41,095 nt of DNA, taken from the NCBI GenBank assembly GCA_032718475.1, contig JAUCBJ010002716.1, positions 1 through 41,095 on the forward strand, in the 5' to 3' direction. This document shows, one piece after another, positions 33,005-41,095 of this stretch (within the stretch, counting starts at the first letter, position 1; each line of letters starts with the position of its first letter). Under the pieces are notes generated by a model. That model searched no databases, was not told where the DNA came from, and was given only the letters and a program-made list of their open reading frames with translations. Origin of the DNA: Nemertoderma westbladi (lineage: Eukaryota; Xenacoelomorpha; Nemertodermatida; Nemertodermatidae). The position numbers and the translations under genes are program-made.

Positions 33005-35074
33005 CGTCATTTTTTAACCAATTTTCTTCGTTTATGGCTCATTCGAACGAGCTTTGGAAGCTCTTTAAAAGTTATCTTATGGAATTTTGATAAATATTAC
33101 TATTTTTTCTAATTAGCCAATTTTAATTAAAAATATGATAATTAATTAATTTAATTATTTCATTAAAATAAAAATGGCTAATTAAAAATTCTATAAGATA
33201 ACATTTGTAGAGTCGATCACGCTGAGTCCAAAAAAGTTGGTTTCAAGAAATTTGGACCAAAATTGAGGGACTAGTAGCAATTTTAGTGAAAACTTTAATT
33301 CCGCCGCCAGCCGCTAGGGGGAGGCTATAAATTTTCAAATTTTTCTATAAAGGCTATTTGGCCTTCCATACAGTGGTTGACCATGACAAAATAGCAATAT
33401 TATCATTTAACACTAATTGACAGCCATTTTAAAAAAAGGTTCATGGGGGGTATACCCCCCCCCCCCCCCCCCCCTTAAAATGTCCATGAATATGGTCCAA
33501 AATCGCAAATGTCGAGATTTATTAAATTGGATTTTTGACACTTTTAGCGACTGACATTTGATCATACACCATCGTAGATCGGTAGAGGATAAACATAAGT
33601 TTGTTAAATAAGAACCACCATTACGATCTGATAAAGTGCACTTGTACTAATAAGTGTGCAAAAGTGAAAATTTTTTAATAAGGTCAAATTATATAGTATT
33701 GGGTTATTTTCTTTGCAGATACTTTATTTTCATATTAATGTGTTGTTTGAACCATACAGAGCGCATTAGGGATATGTGTACAAATAACCGATCCTTATGA
33801 GGCTTCGATTGGGTAAATTAATAAAACATAAGGTTGTAATATTCTAAAAAAACCAGTGTGGATATTAAATGCACTTTAAACAATAAATAGAGATCAAATA
33901 ACAAATGGACCACACAATTAAAAACTCGCACAATTTTGTACTTATTATATCGCTTCAAATTAGTTCAACAGTGGATATTTGGGGGAAGTTACAGTGTGCA
34001 TTCGGGGGAAGTTTGGTGAACTGCTTTTATGCAGTGAATCCAAACTTCCCCTTTGAGATATCATATACTAAGACATGCTAGGTTCGTTAGGTTGTCAGGG
34101 AAATATTTGTTACTGTCAGACTTTGCTTCCATTTATCCTATCCTTTATTATTACTCCAGTCAGATAAGAGATAATAATCAGTAAAAACCAAACTAAACTG
34201 TCTTTCATGCAAACAAATTTCGAACTAAAGATGGGTGAATGACCATGATCATGGAAATAATTTTAAATATAATTGTATATCAACTATTTGGGGAGGCTTC
34301 CAAGTTAAACGCGAAAACAATTATTTCGTTACATATATAGTAATAACGTTGTATGTTCTTCTTCCTCTCATAATAAAATATATATGAACTCTGATCGCTG
34401 TGCCCTGTAACATTTCACAACCAAAATGTTTCAGTGTGAAAAGTGTAGGCCTACCACAAACCGCCCAAACAGCCGCAAACTTATAGTCAACAAATTTAAC
34501 AAAAGGTTACATACATGTTGGGTTCATGACGAGATGAGTGAAAATTGATCGCATAATAATATCGCATAACTAAAAAATTGAGAGTCGGGCTGGGCTGGCT
34601 CTCCTCCACTTTCTTACCCAATGGAAATGTTGTTGTTATAATCTAATATTGGGGCGGCTTTCTCACGGTAGGTATTTGATTATGGCTAATATACTGATAT
34701 ACCTAATACAGTAATATGGTAATACCGGTATTACAGGCTGACAGGTAGGCCTACTACTACACATGTTGGCATCGCATATGCCTGTCTGCCTGTATGCAGC
34801 AACTACCAACTGCGGTAGCAGGGTAGGCCTACCTAACCAATTTATACCTACCTGTTACGGCTACGGTCAAATGTCAAATGGCATGATCAGTTTGTCAGTT
34901 ATCAGATACATGGATGCCACACCACACCGGTATTAGTACTTTTGAACGACACTAGCCAAACAATCCTGAAATCAGATAGAAACTGATAAAAATTGTTACC
35001 GGTACCGGTATATCAGGTATATCAGTATTGTTAGGCCTACTGTTACTTACTGGGCCTACTGTTAGTGTACTGTA
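33005..35074. other. AT-rich intergenic DNA with an inverted repeat
   Basis: No gene seen. An imperfect ~130-bp inverted repeat lies at 33071-33202 (GTTATCTTATGGAATTTT at one end, AAAATTCTATAAGATAAC at the other, with CTAATTAGCC and GGCTAATTA inside). A run of 19 C follows GGGGGGTATA at about 33454-33474. From 34680, TAGGCCTAC and ACCGGTA words are common. Confidence 0.5.
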
Positions 35075-35082
35075 CTCGTGTA

Positions 35083-36861
35083 TAGGGCTCAACAGAAGCT
35101 TCGGCTTCGGTTCGGTTCGGGCCGAAGTTTGGCAATTTCGGTTCGGTTCGGCTTCTGCAATTGATACTGCAGAAGCCCGGAGCAAACTTTGCTAAATATT
35201 CCAAGTATTACATTGACTGATTGATGAGCTAAGACCAGAAGACAGTAAGACTAATCAATTTGTCTGTCTGTCCATCGTTGTACTAATTAATTTTGGAGTG
35301 TAAACGTTAAGCAGACACTGGTGCAGAGCAGACAGTGGTGCAGACAGTGGTGCAGACACCTGGTGCAGACAGTGGTGCAGACAGTGGTGCAACAGTGGTG
35401 CAGACACTGGTGCAGACAGTGGTGCAGACACTGGTGCAGACAGTGGTGCAGACACCTGGTGCAGACAGTGGTGCAGACACTGGTGCAGACACTGGTGCAG
35501 ACAGTGTGCAGACAGTGGTGCAGGCAGTGGCAGTGGTGCAGACCCGGGTGCAGACAGTGGTGCAGACAGTGGTGCAGGCACTGGTGCAGACAGTGGTGCA
35601 GACACTGGTGCAGGCAGTGGAGCAGACAGTGGTGCAGGCACCTTTTGCAGACTGGTGCAGTCTGCACTTAATTATTTTCGTACACACCTCTTATAATTAT
35701 TTGTAATCAGGGCACATTCACCCGCACGCACCTCGACTTGTACTACATACGTCCTCCCTGCTTCATGTAGAACCTTTCAGCAGTTACTCGCATATTTGTA
35801 GATAATAAAGTCTATGATAAAATATAATATAATAGTGCCTGGTGGAATTGTGTTTTGTGGTACTCTGGTATTTCAGTATTTTCACCAGGTGTCTGCACCA
35901 CTGTCTGGACCAGTGTCTGCACCACTGTCTGCACCAGTGTCTGCAAGACTGTCTGCACCAGTGTCTGCACCACTGTCTGCACCACTGTCTGCACCACTGT
36001 CTGCACCACTGTCTGCACCACTGTCTGCACCACTGTCTGCACCACTGTCCGCACCAGGTGTCTGCCCACTCTGCACCACTGTCCGCACCACCGCCGTGTC
36101 TGCACCACTGTCTGCACCACTGTCTGCACCAGCTGTCTGCACCACTGTCTGCACGCTGCTGCACCACTGTCTGCACCAGTGTCTGCACCACTGGCCGCGC
36201 CAGGTGTCTGCACCACCTACTGTCTGCACCACTGTCTGCTTAACGTTTACACCCTTAATTTTGGACTGAACTTCCATTTAAATGGCATTATTTTTTTAAT
36301 TGTTTCCAGGTTACTTGGGTAGTTTCAAAATTAGCGTAATTATACAGTAGTTTAGGTTAGGCTAAATATTGCCATTTTACTTTGTAGTACCCTATTTTTT
36401 AATTAATCATAACTTTGATACATAATACCAAATATACCTACTGGCTACTACCTCATATAAATAGTATTACAAAGACTACCTGTACTTTTAGTGAGGTTTT
36501 CTAAATTTGATGTCACTACTGAACGGCTTACTACGGGTGAAAATGTGGTGCATACAGTAAGTGCATGCATACAGTAGTTTAGGTTAGTAATGTACAGTAA
36601 TGTAAATATTGCCATTTTATTTTGTAGTATTTATTTTTTTAATTAATCATAGCTTTCTCGCTAAGTCCTCAGACCATATAGGTACCAGTCTGCCACTGCC
36701 AGTCAGCCAGTATAGTCTGATAGTGACGTAAATACGAATTTATGACCATAACTTGCTAACTTTCTGAACTTCGGTTCGGATTCGGTTCGGTTCGGCCCGA
36801 AGTTGGCCCTGCTTCGGTTCGGTTCGGTTCGGCCCCATAAAGTGCCTTCTGTTGAACCCTA
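35083..36861. mobile_element. Non-autonomous hAT-like element, 1,779 bp, carrying a nested foldback element
   Basis: Left end TAGGGCTCAACAGAAG and right end (reversed) TAGGGTTCAACAGAAG form an inverted repeat with one mismatch. Direct 8-mers CTCGTGTA flank it at 35075-35082 and 36862-36869. The TAGGG terminus with an 8-bp duplication fits the hAT superfamily. Subterminal regions at both ends are TTCGG repeats in opposite orientation (about 35100-35155 and 36770-36835). An internal direct repeat near 36342-36415 and 36571-36655 shares ACAGTAGTTTAGGTTAG and AAATATTGCCATTTTA. No transposase is encoded. Confidence 0.8.
35296..36254. mobile_element. Foldback-type element with 12-bp repeat arms, 959 bp
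   Basis: The outermost inverted repeat is GAGTGTAAACGTTAAGCAGA at the left and GGGTGTAAACGTTAAGCAGA, reversed, at the right. Inside, the left arm (about 35315-35655) is an array of GTGGTGCAGACA-type 12-mers and the right arm (about 35886-36240) is the same array in inverse orientation, so the two arms can pair over roughly 350 bp. A spacer of about 220 bp separates them. The 9-mer TTAATTTTG flanks the element on both sides (35287-35295 and 36255-36263). A 9-bp duplication would fit Mutator-like transposons; modular repeat arms recall Foldback/TU-type elements. It inserted into the hAT-like element. Confidence 0.85.
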
Positions 36862-36869
36862 CTCGTGTA

Positions 36870-38225
36870 CTTGGAAACTTATCGAGACTGAGGAGCGCTC
36901 TATTGAGTTTGCACAAAGCGTGGAGCTTCTCCCCCGAACTCTACAACAAAATGGGCAACCAACCCTACGTCTTTGTCCTTTTCCGCCATTTCCGGGTTGT
37001 ACTGCGCAATCTAAAATTACGCTGGTGAAGGACAGGGGATTCATGCGGCTTGTTTGGCGTTGTTCCGGTGCTAATAAGAACAAGCTGACAATAAGCGAAC
37101 TGCACGTTCTGGAACGTGGTTTGAGAAGAGTCGATTCGCGGTGTGAATGTTGGCATAACAAACGCCACCAACCCGTGGTCTGCTACCAACGGAACAGGGA
37201 CCTACATACATGAAACCGTCAACCATTCGTTAGAGTGGGTGAGTGCGACAGCCATCCACACTCAACGTATAGATAGAGTCGATGTGGGGCCACTTAAAGA
37301 CGTCAGTCATCCGCAATAATCAGATAATAAATGCACAACATCACAACATATTGCTGGCCAACTGGCAGAATTTCGATGGAGACTTTTAAATCGCGACCGA
37401 CCTTTCTCAAATCTCCTTGCATTTTTCAAACATTACTGCCCTTGCTGAATGTATACCATAACCAACCGAAATGGCCCTTTTCAGGGCCAACATATGAAAT
37501 AAACAACCGTATCGCAACAGCATTATTAGCTTGTCAGCTTGTAATATTTTTTTACAATAAGATACACGGAGTAAATATTAATTATAATATTGGTAATGTT
37601 TTACGGTAGAATGTAATTAAGATTACGTACGCGCACAGTAAATCGTAATAAAACTAATAGATTAAGCTAAAATATTACATAATTAAGCTAGTAAATAATA
37701 GTAATAGTAGTAATAATAGTCTGATAATAGTAGTAGTAATATAAATTACATTAAAATAATACATTCCCTTCAAATAACTTAATAAATAATGCCCATGCCA
37801 TCCGCAAGGTGGTGCACAATACTGCTATACCGGTACCGGTACCATTATTTATCTGATTTTAGGCTTGTTTGGCTAGTGTCGTTCAAACGTACTAATACTG
37901 TAATACCCACCACACCACCACATACTGACATACAGACATAGGCCTATATCAGTATATATGGTACGCCGTACGCTACTCAATTGAAAATGTCCACGATGTC
38001 AGCCTTCGGTAATTCCGTCTGTCTGTACCGTGCTGTAGGCTATTGTCTTTTCATGGCACTCATCTGCTCATGGCTGCATGGACTGTGTATAATAGGCTAT
38101 GGAATTTAGCCAGAAGTTGAAAACCTTATCTGAACTATTTAGGTGTACCAGTCTGCCGGTCAGCCGGTACCGATAATTTACTGATTTAACGTAGGCAGGT
38201 AGGTCTGTAGGTAGCCCTACTGAAA
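36870..38225. other. Upstream region of RANGAP1, partly GC-richer, no assigned gene
   Basis: 36870-37250 is richer in CpG than its surroundings and is open in one plus frame to 37213, with no domain I know; the first part of that frame lies in the hAT-like element, so I doubt it is a gene. The rest is AT-rich with GTA/TAA triplet runs (37680-37750), an ACCGGT palindrome cluster at about 37830, and TAGGCCTA words. The RANGAP1 promoter must lie toward the right end; no TATA box stands out. Confidence 0.4.
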
Positions 38226-38261
38226 CTCGCGACGCAAAAAAAAGCGGACAAATAACATAAA

Positions 38262-38821
38262 ATGAATTCCGAATCCAGATCCAGCGATAATAGCGAAATA
38301 ATCAATACCGGTAGGCCTACCGATAATCACTCAGAATGTTCGGTTTCCTTTGATGGTCGTGGACTGAAACTCAACAAATCTGAAGATGCTGAACCAATCT
38401 GTCAATCTATTAGAGACACCGATGGTAAACTGAAAGTTTTACGACTAAGCGGGAATAGTTTAGGAGTTGAAGCAGCGGAAGCGATAGCAGAGTCTCTTAC
38501 AGAGCAACCCGGTCTAGAGAGGTTGTTGTGGTCGGATTTATTTACGGGGAGGCAGAAAGAAGAGATTCCGGTAGCGTTGGGCAAACTCGGTGAGGCGATG
38601 ACGTTTGCAGGAGCGGCGCTAACCGAAATAGACTTGAGTAACAACGCGTTGGGTCCCAATGGGATGGTCGGCTTGACGGATCTGTTTAAGAGTCGAGTTG
38701 TTTATTCGTTGCGGAAGTTGAATCTGAATAACACCGGGTTGGGGGTTACCGGAGGGAGGATGTTAGCTGGGTGTCTGAAGGAGGCTCGGCGGAAGTGTGT
38801 GGAGGAGGGATTGGAGTGGAG
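38262..38821 (+). CDS. RANGAP1: Ran GTPase-activating protein 1, coding exon 1
   Basis: RanGAP1 activates GTP hydrolysis by Ran, which keeps Ran in the GDP form in the cytoplasm and so gives direction to nuclear transport. The ATG at 38262 (AAAATGA context) opens a frame that runs to a GTAAGT donor at 38822; the last codon is split after two bases. Residues 1 to about 25 are variable, then the leucine-rich repeats begin (SVSFDGRGLKLNKSEDAE, LKVLRLSGNSLGVEAAEAIA). The catalytic loop WSDLFTGR carries the arginine at residue 97, equivalent to the essential Arg of yeast Rna1 and vertebrate RanGAP1. Further repeats follow (LTEIDLSNNALGPNG, LRKLNLNNTGLGVTGGRMLA). No other in-frame ATG fits better. 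Confidence 0.95.
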
Positions 38822-39777
38822 GTAAGTCTGTAGGCCTAAGTCAGTAAGTACCGTTACCGTATCGTACCACACCTGTCGCTGTCCTTTAGGCCTAGTTGTG
38901 CCTTGAACAACTCTGCTGTCCAGCCAGGACGAACAACATCAGAACATGTTCATTACCGTAACATGCCTGTCCTAGTGAAAAACAGAAAAGGAAAGCAGAT
39001 TTTGAGATCTAAAGAAACTCTTTTCCCCTGTCCAGCTGTCACCAGAATAAGTGATTATTTTGTATATTTTTGTATTTTTTCCAAGTTGGCCTATTGGCAA
39101 TTGGGGGTCTTTTAGTATTAGGCCTAATTAATTAGCCTATTGTATAATTTGTGCTGTTTATTATTATCATAGGCTTGTAGGCCTATTACTACTAGTTTAG
39201 TTATGAGATGAAATAAAGTTGAGTTATATTACCATTACCCTACTGCTGTACTGTATTAGGGATAAATTTACATATGATCGGATCTGCAGATCTAGTTATC
39301 TGTGCAGTACTCATTAATGAATTAATTATCAATAAATATACTACTACTAACTGACTAACAGAACAGACTAGTGGCAGTGGGCCTATCCGTCCACCCACTG
39401 CTGCACTGTCTACATTCTGTATGTAGAAATGTAGTAAATTATTCATAAATAAATAAAATAAATAAATTTAAATATATTAATATTGTGACCTTTTTGTAGT
39501 TTCCTTTTCGTAACTGTTTTCAATTTTCAGTTTAGGCTAATGTTCTCCTTATTTACAGCACTAATATACCTGTAGCTCAAGGTATAGTTACAATCCCTGA
39601 TCCTTACCAGTAAATTAATGTTAACGGCGTTACTTCAGGCTTTAACGGCGCCATCTCAGCTGCTGTTAAAATCTTAATGTTGTTTATGAAACAACGTCAA
39701 TAACGACAGAACGTTGCCAAGTTACTATAATGCAATGAAATTATAACCGGTTAATTACGAGTTCCGTTCTCTTTTAG
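38822..39777 (+). other. RANGAP1: RANGAP1 intron (956 bp, GT-AG, phase 2)
   Basis: Donor GAG|GTAAGT at 38822 and acceptor CTCTTTTAG at 39769-39777. Joining the exons keeps the reading frame and falls inside a leucine-rich repeat, just before AGRNRLE. The intron is AT-rich and contains TAGGCCTA words; no element or gene is seen within it. Confidence 0.9.
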
Positions 39778-40924
39778 GTTGAGTGAGTTCCTAGCTGGAC
39801 GGAACAGACTGGAGGTTGAAGGTTCCAAGGCGTTGGCCGACGCGTTCCAAGCAATGGGAACGTTGGAACGCGTGGAATTGCCGCAGAACGGGATAACCCA
39901 CCGCGGGATATCGGCGTTGGCTTCCGCGTTCCTAAACAACCCTCGACTCAGATTGGTCAACCTGAACGACAACACGTTCACGGCGGTGGGAGCGGCGGCG
40001 ATGGCGGAAGCCGTGACCCGGATGCGGAACCTCGAGACCCTGAACTTAGGGGACTGTCTGGTCCGGAACGAGGGCGCGGAACGGCTAGCCGAGGCGTTCC
40101 GCGATGGGGGAACACATCCCGAGCTGAAGGAGGTGAACCTGAGCGGCGGGGAGATACAAACGGGGCCGGGGTTGAAGTTGGTAACGGCGTTGTTGGGCTG
40201 CGGGCGGTTGGCGCGGGTCGAGTTGAACGCGAACAACTTCGGTGAGTCGGGATCGGACGAGATCCGGTGGGCGTTCGAGTCGGCGGGGCGGGCCGAGACG
40301 CTGGGGGGACTCAGCGACGATGAGGGCTCCGAGCTGGAGCTCGACGAGGATGTAGGGGAGGTTGACGAAAGCGTAGAAGAGGAAGGGGACGAGACCGAGG
40401 CTTTGGATCTGGGCTCACTGTCCGCCGCCCTCTCAGCGCCCGCTAACGCGCCCTACACGCCCACTGTAAGCGACTTCTGGTCGTCGCCCACTAGCGAAAC
40501 CCTCCGCGCCCTGGGCCCCGAGCGAGTGAACCTTCTACTGGAGGACCTCGAGGACCGACTGGAGGAGGTGGACTCGGTGGTTGAGAGTCTCCTAGTCCTC
40601 GCTGCGCTCATTGAGGACTCCTCCGACGAGGTCCTCCCCTGTATCGACTCGCTCCTCTCCCGTTGCTCCTCCTACCCAGAGGACGTGGTTATCTACCTCC
40701 TCTCCCGCATGGGTCTCCTAAAGTCGGAAGATCGACTGATTAAGCCGCTCCCCGTCTCGCATCTCCGAGCGCCTCTCCTACTCATCTCCCACATCGCTCG
40801 CCATCGACTCCTCCCACTCGCTCCTCTCGTATACTTTAAGGTCTTCCTCGGCCGATCCCATAGACGTCTCGAAGGATACAGTAAGGAGCGAACTGTGGCT
40901 CTCAATCTATTACATTCTTTGTAG
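39778..40924 (+). CDS. RANGAP1: Ran GTPase-activating protein 1, coding exon 2 (to the stop)
   Basis: Completes a 568-residue protein, close to the usual ~590 for animal RanGAP1. The remaining leucine-rich repeats come first (FLAGRNRLEVEGSKALADAF, VELPQNGITHRGI, LVNLNDNTFTAVGA, NLGDCLVRNEGA), then an acidic linker (SDDEGSELELDEDVGEVDES), shorter than in vertebrates. Last is the C-terminal helical domain that in animals binds Ubc9 and is SUMO-modified. The SUMO acceptor motif LKSE is conserved (MGLLKSED, Lys at about residue 502), so targeting to nuclear pores through RanBP2 is likely by homology. The whole gene needs only one coding intron, whereas vertebrate genes have many. The coding strand is G-rich in the first half and C-rich from about 40430 onward. 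Confidence 0.95.
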
Positions 40925-40995
40925 ATTATCTTTTAGGGTTGTTTATTGACAACTAAATGTATCAACGACTTCCCTCTTAAATATCTTATATTCAA

Positions 40996-41001
40996 AATAA
41001 A
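40996..41001 (+). promoter_or_regulatory. RANGAP1: Polyadenylation signal of RANGAP1
   Basis: AATAAA lies 71 bases after the stop codon and is the only such signal before the window end. Confidence 0.6.
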
Positions 41002-41095
41002 TTGAATTCATTTGTATCTCGGTATCCGGGTCCTTCATCTTAAATAGCCTCTCGCACCGAAACCATATACCTAACTAACTTTCCTATACTATTAC

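Noticed and set aside
33444-33480. GGGGGGTATA followed by a long C run as a functional palindrome
   Set aside because: The C run is a homopolymer prone to slippage or sequencing error, and no second copy is seen to support function.
35315-35655. CRISPR-like regular repeat array
   Set aside because: The 12-bp units are directly adjacent with no unique spacers, and the context is eukaryotic.
35255-36322. Many overlapping frames of about 115-155 codons, rich in Val-Gln-Thr, Ser-Ala-Pro or Cys-Thr-Thr-Val
   Set aside because: All arise from the 12-bp repeats of the foldback arms, which lack stops on both strands.
36803-37213. Plus-strand frame of 136 codons upstream of RANGAP1
   Set aside because: It starts inside the terminal TTCGG repeats of the hAT-like element and has no recognisable domain or conservation.

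Overview
The window reads as nuclear DNA of a metazoan, probably a marine invertebrate. Intergenic DNA is AT-rich. Palindromic TAGGCCTA and ACCGGTAC words are frequent, a look I associate with echinoderm and hemichordate assemblies, although that assignment is only an impression. There is one clear host gene with a GT-AG intron. Everything else recognisable is eukaryotic transposable-element sequence, and no bacterial gene organisation is visible.

Layout. 1-960: a minus-strand relic of a BEL/Pao retrotransposon (zinc knuckle and aspartic protease) beside a 48-bp tandem repeat. 961-4000: AT-rich DNA containing an old ~780-bp tandem duplication. 4056-4378: a small gene for a secreted 8-cysteine peptide. 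7379-8476: a 1,098-bp non-autonomous hAT-type element with a perfect 8-bp target duplication, which carries a second TIR element inside it. 8524-8736: a possible orphan exon. 11307-11530: a 112-bp tandem duplication containing a hairpin. 11899-13887: a 5'-truncated RTE-like LINE with a 10-bp target duplication. 14578-15675: a BEL-like relic, then a minisatellite that has swallowed a 405-bp internal piece of the same LINE. 16060-16650: a second copy of the TIR element, expanded by about 46 GAC triplets. 16680-17069: a decayed coding stretch. 17070-19150: AT-rich DNA with no gene.

19179-33004 is the largest object. A minus-strand fragment of a retroelement nuclease domain abuts a ~13-kb BEL/Pao retrotransposon on the plus strand. 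The BEL element has lost all but 28 bp of its 5' LTR. Its gag is interrupted by a 2,920-bp minus-strand copy of the RTE-like LINE, flanked by TACCGGTACC on both sides. The catalytic core of its reverse transcriptase is missing, while protease, RNase H, integrase and the C-terminal DUF5641 domain remain recognisable despite stops and frameshifts. Downstream of pol lie a 51-bp minisatellite, a short open frame, a 172-bp duplication, a stem-loop touching the polypurine tract, and a complete 558-bp 3' LTR.

35083-36861 is a second hAT-type element (8-bp target duplication CTCGTGTA). Inside it sits a 959-bp foldback element whose long inverted arms are built of 12-bp repeats, with its own 9-bp target duplication. 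The window closes with a complete two-exon RANGAP1 gene (38262-40924), the only conserved housekeeping gene seen.

The strongest discoveries are structural: nested insertions dated by intact target duplications, a LINE fragment captured without either of its ends, and a BEL element that kept its integrase but lost its polymerase core. Boundaries were read by eye. No alignment or database search was run.
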